From positions 272,115-336,114 of the forward strand of contig CAZTBP010000001.1 of NCBI GenBank assembly GCA_964612145.1: a DNA stretch of 64,000 bases. The letters are read 5' to 3'. Below the pieces are notes generated by a model. The model was not told the DNA's origin. It searched no databases and saw only the letters and a program-made list of their open reading frames with translations. Positions 35,256-43,512 of the stretch are shown one piece after another. The translations under genes were made by a program, and so were the position numbers. The stretch is from JAGNLV01 sp964612145 (lineage in GTDB: Bacteria > Zixibacteria > MSB-5A5 > GN15 > FEB-12). The first letter of the stretch is position 1. The number at the start of each line of letters is the position of its first letter.

Positions 35256-35768
35256 ATGACGAAACGTGTTGTTATTCTCGCCTTGGCGTGCCTGCTGGCC
35301 ATGCCGGCTCTCAGCCTCGCCAAAGACATGACCGGCAAATGGGGTCTCGGTTACTTCAGCAGCGATGCCCCGGTCGGCGCCCGTTTCTGGACCGGCCCGA
35401 AACTTGGTATTGATGTCGGCGTCGGCTTTGAAAGCATGGACTTGGGCGACGAAACAGCCTCTAACTTCTACATTGAAGCTGGCTTGCCCTATGTGGTTTT
35501 CCCCAGCGAACGTGCGAACTTCTTCGTTCGCCCGGGTGTGCTGTTTGCCTCGTTTGATGAACTGGCCTCAACCACAAAGAGTGTGATTCAGATCACACTT
35601 GCCCCCGGTGCTGAAGTCTTCTTCGGCGAGCACTTCTCACTTGAAGCTGCTCACGGTATTGCCATCCAGATTTCTTCTCCTCACGATGACAATCTGGACT
35701 CCAGCACCGACTTCGGTACTTTTGGAGCCAGCGTCACCACCCTCGGCTTCCACTTCTACTTCAAGTAA
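35256..35768 (+). CDS. Small outer-membrane beta-barrel protein
   Basis: A 170-residue protein with a clear signal peptide (hydrophobic 5-20, cleavage near SLAKD). The mature part alternates short amphipathic strands (KWGLGYFSSDAPVGARFW, LGIDVGVGFESM, NFFVRPGVLFAS) and ends with a Phe-rich strand FHFYFK, the typical outer-membrane C-terminal signature. It looks like an eight-stranded OmpW/OmpA-like barrel. AAGGAGGTG lies 7 bases before the ATG and an intrinsic terminator follows, so it is a single, probably well-expressed gene. Confidence 0.85.
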   Translation: MTKRVVILALACLLAMPALSLAKDMTGKWGLGYFSSDAPVGARFWTGPKLGIDVGVGFESMDLGDETASNFYIEAGLPYVVFPSERANFFVRPGVLFASFDELASTTKSVIQITLAPGAEVFFGEHFSLEAAHGIAIQISSPHDDNLDSSTDFGTFGASVTTLGFHFYFK

Positions 35769-35792
35769 GCCGACACTAATCCGAACTTTTCA

Positions 35793-35820
35793 GGCGGGAC
35801 TCTCGCGGTCCCGCCTTTTC
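35793..35820 (+). terminator. Intrinsic terminator after the small barrel gene
   Basis: GGCGGGAC pairs with GTCCCGCC around a 7-base loop and is followed by TTTTC. The hairpin begins 24 bases after the stop of the barrel gene. Confidence 0.85.
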
Positions 35821-35832
35821 TATGTCCACTGG

Positions 35833-36549
35833 TTAGTCGTAACGAATACTCCCCTGTCCCTGCGCCCACCTCCCCAGCAGCCCCAGCACTCCCTCCAGCG
35901 AATCAAAACAATAATCCGCCCCGAGCCGCTCACAGTCCGGATCCCGAATAACCACAGATTTCACCCCCATCCGCTTCGCCGTTACCACATCCACCTCGGC
36001 ATCACCTACCAGCAGAATTCCCTCCTTCGGCTCCCGACACAATGCACGGCCCGCCTCGACCATCGCCGCCGATGGTTTATAGCCTCCGACATCGCTCGAA
36101 ATAACCAGCCGGTCGAAAAACCGTCGGATTCGAAAAACTTCCAGCTCCTCCTCCAGCAAATACGCATCGGCGTCGCTGATAATATGCATCGTGATCCCCA
36201 GGTCATAGATTGCCGGAATCACCGTATTCACGTCATCATACAGAACTGCGTGTTCGATAAAAACGTCCCGGTACAACTCCGCCGCCCGCCCGCTCGCATC
36301 CGGCAGCGAGTGCTCCGTACAGACCGACCGCAATGATCGTGACAGCGTATCCGTCACCGTCGCAAACGGCCGCTTTTCGTCACGGAACCCCTCCAAAAAC
36401 TCCCACTTCAGATCCTCGCCGAATGTTTCTCTATTTTCCGCACACACATGCGACGCCACATGCGAGAAGAATCCCGGCGACTCCACCAGCGTTCCGCCGA
36501 CATCAAAAAAGATCGTATGAATCTGAACTTCGTTCTTTGCTTCACGCAT
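35833..36549 (-). CDS. HAD-superfamily hydrolase
   Basis: About 238 residues from ATG 36549; the frame continues to a TTG at 36597 that I consider less likely. Motif I is FFDVGGTLVES, with the nucleophile Asp and the flexible second residue region. Motif II is the HIISDAD segment, motif III the Lys in VGGYKPSAAM, and motif IV GDAEVDVVTAKRMG. A helical cap lies between residues about 30 and 115. It is a Cof/phosphoglycolate-phosphatase-like phosphomonoesterase with unknown substrate. It is transcribed toward the barrel gene. Confidence 0.88.
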   Translation of the reverse strand: MREAKNEVQIHTIFFDVGGTLVESPGFFSHVASHVCAENRETFGEDLKWEFLEGFRDEKRPFATVTDTLSRSLRSVCTEHSLPDASGRAAELYRDVFIEHAVLYDDVNTVIPAIYDLGITMHIISDADAYLLEEELEVFRIRRFFDRLVISSDVGGYKPSAAMVEAGRALCREPKEGILLVGDAEVDVVTAKRMGVKSVVIRDPDCERLGADYCFDSLEGVLGLLGRWAQGQGSIRYD

Positions 36550-36624
36550 ACGTGCAAAAGTAAAGCGCCTTGCCGATTGAACAAAGTGCTTTCTCAAAAA
36601 GCCATACTGGTTCGTTTACAGACT

Positions 36625-37449
36625 TCACTCACAGCAAATCCGGACGTGATCCTTATCATCATCAACCTCGATACACATCTCCGTCAACGCCTGCACCAGC
36701 CGATCAAAGTCATCACCGCCCAGCTTCTTCAGGTCGACATCAAACCCCCTCTTCGCCAGCGCCGTGTTCACCTTTCCCTTGGCGTCATCCGGCATCAACG
36801 CCCCTAACTTCATTCCCGCCCGAAGCAAACCGAGCGGAATCCGCACATTGACCCGCTCGCCCTTCCCCTGTTTTCCGTTGATCTTCACACAGAAGAACTT
36901 TGGCTCCTTCTTGCCGCCGTACTCCGACGCCTCCACCGCCGTGGCGCCCTGCTTGTCAATCGCATCCAGCAGCCGTTCCGCCTCATCGGCCGAGATCTTC
37001 CCCGCACTCAGCATCTCCAAAATTTTCTTCCGTCCCGCACTCACGATGATTCTTCCTTTCTGTATTTGCGCAACTGCCTCATCTGCCGTTATTTCCCCCC
37101 GCTCCAGACGCTCCAGCACGGCCGCTGAACTTGCACCTGACTTTACAACATCTTCCTCCTCCGCCTCCGGCCTCACATCGATATCAATGAAGTCAAACTG
37201 CTGCCCAATCTGGTTCAGCCGGTTCTTCACGGTCGGATAACTGATCCCGAACAGCGCCTCCATCTTTTTGATCGAACCATGACTGCGCACAAACGCCGCC
37301 AAAAACAACTGGTCCTCCGAGGGCAACTTAGCCAGCGGCGGCAACTCAAACGACCCCTCGATCGCGATGTCACTCCCCTCCAATCGAACCCGCTCCACCC
37401 AAAACGCCCTCCCAGCCGTCAATTCAGTCAAATCTCTCCAGCTACCCAT
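36625..37449 (-). CDS. DUF2089/SHOCT-like domain protein, putative regulator
   Basis: A 274-residue cytoplasmic protein. Residues about 28-90 match DUF2089, with a HTH-like core (EDQLFLAAFVRSHGSIKKME, FGISYPTVKNRLNQI). Two short SHOCT-like helical hairpins follow (VLERLERGEITADEAVAQI at about 111-129 and ILEMLSAGKISADEAERLL at about 142-160). The C-terminal part has a RVNVRIPLGLLRAGMKLGALMP strand-helix common in the same family, and a pair of Cys at the very end. Such proteins are thought to be transcription factors controlling YvlB-like envelope proteins; target unknown here. Confidence 0.85.
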   Translation of the reverse strand: MGSWRDLTELTAGRAFWVERVRLEGSDIAIEGSFELPPLAKLPSEDQLFLAAFVRSHGSIKKMEALFGISYPTVKNRLNQIGQQFDFIDIDVRPEAEEEDVVKSGASSAAVLERLERGEITADEAVAQIQKGRIIVSAGRKKILEMLSAGKISADEAERLLDAIDKQGATAVEASEYGGKKEPKFFCVKINGKQGKGERVNVRIPLGLLRAGMKLGALMPDDAKGKVNTALAKRGFDVDLKKLGGDDFDRLVQALTEMCIEVDDDKDHVRICCE

Positions 37450-37579
37450 ATTTCCCTTTCCTGAACTATCTTTAACCGACTCTACGACACGTTAAACAGT
37501 TTTGCTTCAAAACTCAAGTAGATTGCTTAATTTATCTTATTTCTATATTCATTTTTCTAATCTTTTTCGCCCTTAAGAC

Positions 37580-37609
37580 AAAAAAACCCGGCCGGTACAA
37601 CCGGCCGGG
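37580..37609 (-). terminator. Strong intrinsic terminator after the redoxin gene
   Basis: On the minus strand CCCGGCCGGT pairs perfectly with ACCGGCCGGG around a 3-base loop and is followed by seven T residues. It serves the redoxin/DsbD genes transcribed leftward. Confidence 0.92.
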
Positions 37610-37632
37610 CTGCGTAACACACTCTCAGCAAT

Positions 37633-38304
37633 CTACTTCTTCGCGTACTTCACCGAACAGCCATATGGCTGACTTACTTTGACGCCAACCTCCTCACCGG
37701 CCATCGATGCCGCCATCGCCGCCTTTACATAATTCTCAGACTCCAGCGTCGTCTCAGCGTCCGTCGTCGGCTTGGCATCAATCGCCCCGGCATACACTAA
37801 AGCACCGTCCGGATTGATCACGTACATGTGCGGCGTTGTCTTCGCCTCGTACATCTTCCCGACTGTCCCACTGGTGTCGATCAGGTAGGCCGTCGCATTC
37901 CAGCCTTCCTTCTTCATCCGCTGCTTCAGCGCGTCACCGGCAATATACCCCTGCTTGCCTTCCGCCGAGGAACAGATCGACAGCCACACTGCACCCTTCT
38001 CGATATACTGCCGCTGAAGGCTCGGGATGTTGCCCGATCCATAGTGTGCCTCCACAAACGGGCAGTCAAAATTGATCCATTCCAGGATCACATACTTCCC
38101 TGCAAAATCACTCAGCGAATGCTCCTCACCGGCCGCCGACATCAGCGTGAAATCCGGCGCCGCCTCGCCTATCTTGGCGTGCTTGTGCATCTTCTCGCCC
38201 GACATATCTGCTTCACCCTTCTGGTGATGATCCGCCTGCACTGCGTACAGGGCGAACACCATCATAACCCCCAACACCAATACCGAAAGTTTCCGTACCA
38301 TCAT
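37633..38304 (-). CDS. Exported redoxin (AhpC/TSA-like) protein
   Basis: A 223-residue protein with a signal peptide (about 4-24) then a His/Lys-rich stretch. The thioredoxin-fold domain begins at AAPDFTLMSAAGEEHSLSDF. The active-site region reads WINFDCPFVEAHYGSG, with one Cys rather than CxxC, as in one-Cys peroxiredoxin-like redoxins. TTPHMYVINPDG holds the cis-Pro. A second Cys sits near the end (PYGCSVKY). It is periplasmic and is likely to reduce peroxides or accept electrons from the DsbD-like protein encoded just upstream. AAGGAG lies 11 bases before the ATG. Confidence 0.88.
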   Translation of the reverse strand: MMVRKLSVLVLGVMMVFALYAVQADHHQKGEADMSGEKMHKHAKIGEAAPDFTLMSAAGEEHSLSDFAGKYVILEWINFDCPFVEAHYGSGNIPSLQRQYIEKGAVWLSICSSAEGKQGYIAGDALKQRMKKEGWNATAYLIDTSGTVGKMYEAKTTPHMYVINPDGALVYAGAIDAKPTTDAETTLESENYVKAAMAASMAGEEVGVKVSQPYGCSVKYAKK

Positions 38305-38368
38305 AGTTGCTAATCACTCCTTGCTCACTGTCTTTGGCAGCCGACACACCGGTGAGCGCTCGGATGTA

Positions 38369-40519
38369 TCAGCTGTCGATTTCATTCAATGCTTCCAATA
38401 CAATGCCCGGGGTCAATATCTCCGGTAAAATCTTCGCATCCCCGTCGCCCGGCGCAAACAGCAGATACAACGGCACACTGTTTCGTCCGTATTCCGCCAG
38501 CGCCCGCGTAATTTCATCCGAACGCGAGGTCCAATCCGCCTTGAGCGCAACCACTTCCATCTCATCAAATTTATCCTGCACCGACTCCGCCCCCAGTGCG
38601 ACCCGCTCGTTAACCTTGCAGCTGAGACACCACGCTGCCGTGAAATCCACAAACACCGGCTTGTCTCCGGCTCGAAGCTCCCGCAGCCTCTCCCGGCTGA
38701 ACGGCTCCCACCTGATCCCCCCATCGACACTCGCCGTGGCCGTCTGCTCCGTCTTGACCTTCTCGACTCCGGCTAATCCACCCCCCGCCGCACCCAGGAC
38801 CAGCACCGCCGCCGTCACGTACGCCACCCTCCGTTTACCCGTCGACTGCGACAACGAACCCCAGCGGCCCATTACCCAGGCCCCGATCGCCGTTACCAGT
38901 AACACCACCATCAGTGCCGCTACCGCATTGATCCCCGCCTGAACACCCAGTACCCACGCCAGCCAGATTACCGTTGCCAGCAGCAGGAATCCCATAATCT
39001 GCTTTAACGTCTCCATCCAGCGACCCGGTTTCGGCACGAACCTCAGCAGCCCCGGCGCCATCGAAAGCACCACATACGGTGCCGCCATTCCCAGTCCCAG
39101 CGCCGTGAATATCAACCAGCCTACCCACACCTGTTGCGTCAGCGAGAACCCCAGCGCCGACCCCATGAATGGGGCCGTGCACGGCGTCGCTACGACCGTT
39201 GCCGTGACGCCATTGAGAAACGATCCGCCCATCCCGCTAGTCTTCCCGCCGCCAACGGTCGTCAGTGAACTACCGATTTCAAACACCCCCAGCAGGTTCA
39301 GCCCAAACAAAAACATGAACACCGACAGCACCACCAAAAACGCCGGCGACTGCAACTGAAACCCCCAGCCCAGCTCCTGACCACCTGCCCGCAGCGCCAT
39401 AAGCACCGCCGCCAGCGCCCAAAAACTCAGCAGCACCCCACCCGTAAACACAAGCCCATGCGCCGCTGATTTACTCCGGCTTTCATTTGCCTGTTGCACG
39501 AATCCTAACACCTTCAACGACAACACCGGCAGCACGCACGGCATCAAATTCAGAATCATCCCGCCCAAAAACGCAAAGAGCAGTGCCTTAAATATCCCGC
39601 TGTCCCATCCACTCGTCGCCGCCACCGGCGGAGTATCCCCCGATGCGTTCACCGCAGCAGTAAACTCCAACGCCTTCTCCGACGCCGGCCCTCGCCAGCC
39701 ATCTTCGCTGATCAGGATCCCCGAAACCGTCTCCGGCGCCTCTAAACTGTAGTGCGACCGCTCCACCGTCAGGCGATACCCGCTTTCGGTTACCTCCAAC
39801 GTTTGCGGGGCGGCATTTTCAATGACCTTGGATTCATGCGGCAGGAATGTCACTTCTGTCAGGGAATCTCTATACCACTCCGGCGGCGTCAAATTCAAAG
39901 TCACGGTTTCCCCGGAAACTCCTACCGCCACACCCCACCCGTGCTCTTGTAACGGCAGCTTCTCCCGCACCTGCGCAAACGCCCCTCCCCACTGCTCGTT
40001 CACCGATGGCGCCTCTCCCACCGGCAGCACAACTGGTAGCTCCGCCTTACCCGGAATGCACGCCTCTTTGCACACCAGCCACTCCGCCTTGGCAATCAGC
40101 TCAACCGTCTCTCCGGTGGTCAGGTCCGATGGCGACGTGATCGTAACCGGCAACAGCACCGACCCGTAAAAGCCGTAGCTCATCAAGGGCGGCACGGAAA
40201 ACTTCTCCGGGTATGGCCACTGGATTTCACCCGCCGAGAACCCTTCCGGCAGCTCCCACGTCACCTTCGGCGGCAACCCGGCATCGCCGGCGTTGCGCCA
40301 ATACACATGCCAGTGCTCATCCATCTCCAGGTGCAACCCGACTGTAAACGGCTGCCCCGGCGCAATAGTGTCCATTTCAGGTACTAATTCCGCCCGCACA
40401 TGGCCGACCTGTACCGGCTCGGCCAAAACAGACCCCGACGTTGCCGCTACTAGCGCTGCAATGGTAACGTATGCTATTGAAAGACAAAAGCCTTTACAGA
40501 TGTCTCGATTCGCTTTCAT
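38369..40519 (-). CDS. DsbD/ScsB-family thiol:disulfide interchange protein
   Basis: A 716-residue membrane protein: signal peptide, periplasmic alpha domain with WLVCKEACIPG (about residue 140-165), eight membrane segments with MPCVLPVL and ATPCTAPFMG carrying the redox Cys pair, and a C-terminal thioredoxin domain with AWCLSCK. All six Cys expected for electron transfer from cytoplasmic thioredoxin to the periplasm are present. The N-terminal domain is of the longer ScsB type that is often tied to copper stress. The redoxin gene follows by 64 bases and a Met/His-rich gene diverges from it, which supports a metal- or oxidant-stress role. Confidence 0.93.
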   Translation of the reverse strand: MKANRDICKGFCLSIAYVTIAALVAATSGSVLAEPVQVGHVRAELVPEMDTIAPGQPFTVGLHLEMDEHWHVYWRNAGDAGLPPKVTWELPEGFSAGEIQWPYPEKFSVPPLMSYGFYGSVLLPVTITSPSDLTTGETVELIAKAEWLVCKEACIPGKAELPVVLPVGEAPSVNEQWGGAFAQVREKLPLQEHGWGVAVGVSGETVTLNLTPPEWYRDSLTEVTFLPHESKVIENAAPQTLEVTESGYRLTVERSHYSLEAPETVSGILISEDGWRGPASEKALEFTAAVNASGDTPPVAATSGWDSGIFKALLFAFLGGMILNLMPCVLPVLSLKVLGFVQQANESRSKSAAHGLVFTGGVLLSFWALAAVLMALRAGGQELGWGFQLQSPAFLVVLSVFMFLFGLNLLGVFEIGSSLTTVGGGKTSGMGGSFLNGVTATVVATPCTAPFMGSALGFSLTQQVWVGWLIFTALGLGMAAPYVVLSMAPGLLRFVPKPGRWMETLKQIMGFLLLATVIWLAWVLGVQAGINAVAALMVVLLVTAIGAWVMGRWGSLSQSTGKRRVAYVTAAVLVLGAAGGGLAGVEKVKTEQTATASVDGGIRWEPFSRERLRELRAGDKPVFVDFTAAWCLSCKVNERVALGAESVQDKFDEMEVVALKADWTSRSDEITRALAEYGRNSVPLYLLFAPGDGDAKILPEILTPGIVLEALNEIDS

Positions 40520-40844
40520 GCGGTGTACGGAATAGCTCCATTCAGGTAAGGCTCGATTGCTACTCTATAAACGAAACATCGGCTTCCAGGTTCCATTCTC
40601 TCCACTTTCTTGGGCAACTCTGCGCTCCCGGCTGGAACAACTCCTCCGCTTTGGGGTTATAATGGGGTGCAAGCGGAGCCGATTGAGACCTTCGGCCCTG
40701 CCTGAATCACAACCGACCGCACATCGTTGCCGGATCTTCCAGTCGAACCTCAATCGTGACGAATAGCAGCGTCTGGCTCCGACCTGGACCATTCGCTTTC
40801 GTAAATTTGTCACGTAACTCATTACTGACACAGGAGGTGTCACC
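40520..40844. other. Divergent intergenic region between DsbD-like and Met-rich genes
   Basis: About 325 bases with no supportable gene. A TATAAT at about 40659-40664 on the plus strand has no matching -35. A good ribosome site (CAGGAGG) lies before the Met-rich gene. Control of both directions presumably sits here, but I cannot define an operator. Confidence 0.4.
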
Positions 40845-41546
40845 ATGAAACGCACTCTGACCAGCCTGCTTCTCTCAGCGGCGCTTGTTGCCATGCCCTT
40901 TAGCCTCACCGTCGCCGACTGCGGCATGGACCACGGCGCCAAGGCCGAAAATGCCTCAGCCCAGAAGAAAGAAATGGCCAGCGGCAAAAAGGAAAATATG
41001 CCGCATCCGAAAATGATGCAGCATATGAATGACCAGCACAAGACCATGATGGCCCAACTCGACAAGATGGACCAGCACATGGATAGGATGCTGCAAATGC
41101 AGGATATGGAAATTCTTCAGCAGGCCATGAAGGAACATGAGAGCATGATGCTCAAGCTCCAGGAAGATGTGATGGAAAGTAGCCGGATGCACCATCAGGC
41201 CCTCCAGGCTGCCTCCGCTCAGATCAAATCCGAGGCGTCTGAGAAAGGGGCCGCGAAATCGGAAATGGCCAAGAGCGATTCGGCTGACCATCCACATCCG
41301 AAAATGATGATGGAGAACATGGAAAAACACCACAGCACCATGATGTCCCACTTCGATCAGATGCAGCAGAACCTGGACAAGATGAAGAAGATGCAGGATA
41401 TGCAGAAACTGCAAGAGGCTCTCAGGGACTACGAAGATATGATGCTGAAGCTCCGTAACGAAATGGTCGAAAGCCGTCAGATGAAACAGGAAGCCGTTCA
41501 AATGGCTGCCGAAGGCGGCTCCATGAAAATGGACAAGGACAAATAG
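40845..41546 (+). CDS. Exported Met/His-rich tandem-repeat helical protein
   Basis: A 233-residue protein with signal peptide (1-24). The mature part is helical and consists of two homologous units, residues about 53-121 and 150-219. Each opens with HPKMM and contains a MQDM(E/Q) segment, a MMLKL segment and a VES/MES-R-M end. Met and His are very abundant (MDHGAK, HMNDQHKTMM, HHSTMMSH), a composition seen in periplasmic copper-binding proteins. Its divergent ScsB-like neighbour and the DUF302 and SHOCT genes downstream fit a copper or heavy-metal response, which is inference. Confidence 0.85.
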   Translation: MKRTLTSLLLSAALVAMPFSLTVADCGMDHGAKAENASAQKKEMASGKKENMPHPKMMQHMNDQHKTMMAQLDKMDQHMDRMLQMQDMEILQQAMKEHESMMLKLQEDVMESSRMHHQALQAASAQIKSEASEKGAAKSEMAKSDSADHPHPKMMMENMEKHHSTMMSHFDQMQQNLDKMKKMQDMQKLQEALRDYEDMMLKLRNEMVESRQMKQEAVQMAAEGGSMKMDKDK

Positions 41547-41557
41547 GCGATCCCATT

Positions 41558-41977
41558 ATGCAGCATACTAAGTATGCCTACCGTATCGAACTGCCAGTGT
41601 CATTTGACGCGGCCCTCGAGTCGACAACCGAAGCCCTCTCCAATGAGGGCTTCGGTATCCTCTCTGAAATCGATGTCAAAGAGACCTTGAAAAAGAAGCT
41701 CGATGTCAACTTTCGGCGCTACCGCATTCTCGGCGCCTGCAATCCGCCCCTGGCCCATCAGGCCCTGCTCGCCGAGGACGACGTCGGCCTGCTGCTGCCC
41801 TGCAATGTAATTGTGGCGGAAATCGATAACAGCAGGACACGAATCGCTGCCATCGACCCGCTTGCCGCCATGACTATTTCTGACAACAGGGCGGTGGAAC
41901 CGATCGCCGCCAAGGTCGCCGAAAAGCTCAAGCGCGTGCTGGCCAATCTTCAATCAAAAGCGGGGACAGTAGCGTGA
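41558..41977 (+). CDS. DUF302-family protein
   Basis: A 139-residue protein covering the whole DUF302 fold: a strand around YRIELPVSFDAALEST, EALSNEGFGILSEIDV, YRILGACNPPLAHQALL, then GLLLPCNVIV. The two Cys (about residues 60 and 86) lie at the positions where many family members keep them. There is no signal peptide, so it is cytoplasmic. DUF302 proteins are frequent in metal and sulfur clusters but have no firm biochemical role. It starts 11 bases after the Met-rich gene. Confidence 0.92.
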   Translation: MQHTKYAYRIELPVSFDAALESTTEALSNEGFGILSEIDVKETLKKKLDVNFRRYRILGACNPPLAHQALLAEDDVGLLLPCNVIVAEIDNSRTRIAAIDPLAAMTISDNRAVEPIAAKVAEKLKRVLANLQSKAGTVA

Positions 41978-42153
41978 CGCTCTTTTTTCTCCCGGTTCCG
42001 ACTGGCGTTGGCTTGCTTTTCGATCGCGCCCTTCAGCAACAGTTCCTTTTTTCTCCGTAAGAGCCCCCTGCTCGCCCCTTCAAGAGAGGGATTCGGCGTC
42101 ACCCCACCGAGGATTCGGTGAAGCAAACGACTGAACGAGGAGGTAATTTCCCT

Positions 42154-42375
42154 ATGTGGGGATGGGACCATCACTGGTATGGAGGTCCGTGGATGATGAT
42201 TTTCTGGATTGTACTGGTTATCGCCGTGGCGTGGCTGCTCTGGGCTCTCTTCGACCGTTCCCGGAAGGGACCGCCTGAAGGAAAAAGCCCGATTGACATA
42301 CTCAACGAGCGCTATGCGGCAGGCGAAATCAGCAAAGAGGAATACGAACAGCGGAAAGAAGATTTGACATCTTAG
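42154..42375 (+). CDS. Small SHOCT-domain membrane protein
   Basis: A 73-residue protein from ATG 42154, preferred over GTG 42118 because GAGGAGGT precedes it and the family starts this way (MWGWDHHWYGG). One membrane helix (about 12-33) is followed by the SHOCT motif IDILNERYAAGEISKEEYEQRK. Such proteins are often near copper genes and may modulate membrane proteins; no catalytic function is expected. Confidence 0.88.
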   Translation: MWGWDHHWYGGPWMMIFWIVLVIAVAWLLWALFDRSRKGPPEGKSPIDILNERYAAGEISKEEYEQRKEDLTS

Positions 42376-42399
42376 CAGAACCGCTCCCGGGCCGAGAAA

Positions 42400-42431
42400 G
42401 GCCGGACCGGTAACGCCTGTCCGGCCTTCTT
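42400..42431 (+). terminator. Intrinsic terminator after the SHOCT gene
   Basis: GGCCGGAC and GTCCGGCC pair around an 11-base loop and are followed by TTCTTC. It also lies at the 3' end of the convergent hydrolase gene. Confidence 0.7.
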
Positions 42432-42451
42432 CATATCTGTCCTGTCGGCCG

Positions 42452-43228
42452 CTACTGGAACAACTCGTCAAAGAATATCTGCATGTGCCCCCACGACCGA
42501 CGGTCGGCATCGGCATCGTACGCCGCGCCCTGCGACGGATCATCGCCCGCTTCCCTGTGCGTAAACGAATGCACCGCCCCACCATACGCGGTTAGATGAT
42601 AGTCCACTCCAGCGTCTTCCATCTCCTTGCGAAAGCCCGATACATCCTCCCACGGCACATACGGGTCGGCCGCCCCGTGACATACGAGTACGCGCGCGGA
42701 AATGTTGTTCGCATCCGACGGGTCCGGCGTGTCCAGATTCCCGTGAAAACTCACTACGCCGTTCACATCGGCGCCCGACCGCGCCAGTTCCAGCACAACA
42801 CCGCCGCCAAAACAGTAACCGATCGCCGCCAGCCGTGCGTCATCACTGCGTTCGTGCCCCCGCAGGGCTTCCAGTCCGGCATTGACTCGCCCCCGCATCA
42901 ACTCCCGATCGCCCCGGTACTTGCCCGCGAGTTGCGATGCTTCATTTCGATCCGAGGCCCGAACGCCCTTGCCGTAAATATCCGCCGCCAGTACTACATA
43001 CCCCATTTCAGCCAGCATCCGCGCCCGCCGCTTCTCGTAGTCTCCAAGCCCCATCCACTGGTGCACGACCAGCACCCCGGGCCGCTTCCCGTCTATTTCC
43101 GTGTCATACGCCAGGTAACCCTGAAGAACAACATCACCATGACCATACTCAAAATCTTCGGTGTGAATCTCCGCTGCAGCCGGCCCAGCCAGCAGACCCA
43201 GCGCTACTATCAACACACAGAACTTCAT
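42452..43228 (-). CDS. Exported dienelactone hydrolase family protein
   Basis: A 258-residue alpha/beta hydrolase with signal peptide (1-19). The nucleophile elbow is GYCFGGG, with Cys as in dienelactone hydrolase. The acid is in HGAADPYVP and the His in GAVHSFTHREAG. Substrate is unknown. The presence of a signal peptide makes it periplasmic, which differs from the cytosolic dienelactone hydrolases of catabolism. It is transcribed away from the NO-reductase genes. Confidence 0.92.
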   Translation of the reverse strand: MKFCVLIVALGLLAGPAAAEIHTEDFEYGHGDVVLQGYLAYDTEIDGKRPGVLVVHQWMGLGDYEKRRARMLAEMGYVVLAADIYGKGVRASDRNEASQLAGKYRGDRELMRGRVNAGLEALRGHERSDDARLAAIGYCFGGGVVLELARSGADVNGVVSFHGNLDTPDPSDANNISARVLVCHGAADPYVPWEDVSGFRKEMEDAGVDYHLTAYGGAVHSFTHREAGDDPSQGAAYDADADRRSWGHMQIFFDELFQ

Positions 43229-43285
43229 CTCTCAATTCTCCTGTAAGAAATTGTTTACGACTCCATACGCATTTTTCCGCTTTTC

Positions 43286-43299
43286 TTGACCGATGTCAA
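43286..43299 (+). promoter_or_regulatory. FNR/DNR-type operator upstream of NO reductase
   Basis: TTGACCGATGTCAA is a perfect TTGAC-N4-GTCAA dyad, the form bound by CRP/FNR-family regulators of nitrogen-oxide genes such as DNR/NNR. It lies about 80 bases before the small ORF at 43372 and 200 bases before the NO-reductase start. An activating position would put transcription start near 43334. Confidence 0.7.
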
Positions 43300-43371
43300 G
43301 GACTTCGTAGAGCCGTTAAGTGCATTTTTAGCTAAAACACTGATCAAATAGAATTGATCCCGGAGATAAAC

Positions 43372-43512
43372 ATGAGCCACAAACAAACTCTGCAAGCGTG
43401 CCGTAGCGCCTACGGACATCGCATCAATCTCGCAGTCACGTCTCCGGGCACCATAGACCTGATCCTTGAAGGCACGGTCGCAATGGAAGGAGTATCTTTG
43501 TGCGTTATCTGA
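43372..43512 (+). CDS. Small ORF overlapping the start of the NO-reductase gene
   Basis: A 46-codon frame with ATG 43372 preceded by GGAG 6 bases upstream, ending in TGA at 43512, 13 bases inside the next gene. Its sequence begins MSHKQTLQACRSAYGHR and is not hydrophobic. The overlap and the shared region suggest translational coupling or leader control of the NO reductase. I do not recognise it and it could be a non-functional leader. Confidence 0.5.
   Translation: MSHKQTLQACRSAYGHRINLAVTSPGTIDLILEGTVAMEGVSLCVI

Noticed and set aside
41978..42153. Possible gene fragment upstream of the SHOCT gene
   Set aside because: The minus-strand frame through it is a shadow and the GTG at 42118 lacks a convincing site.
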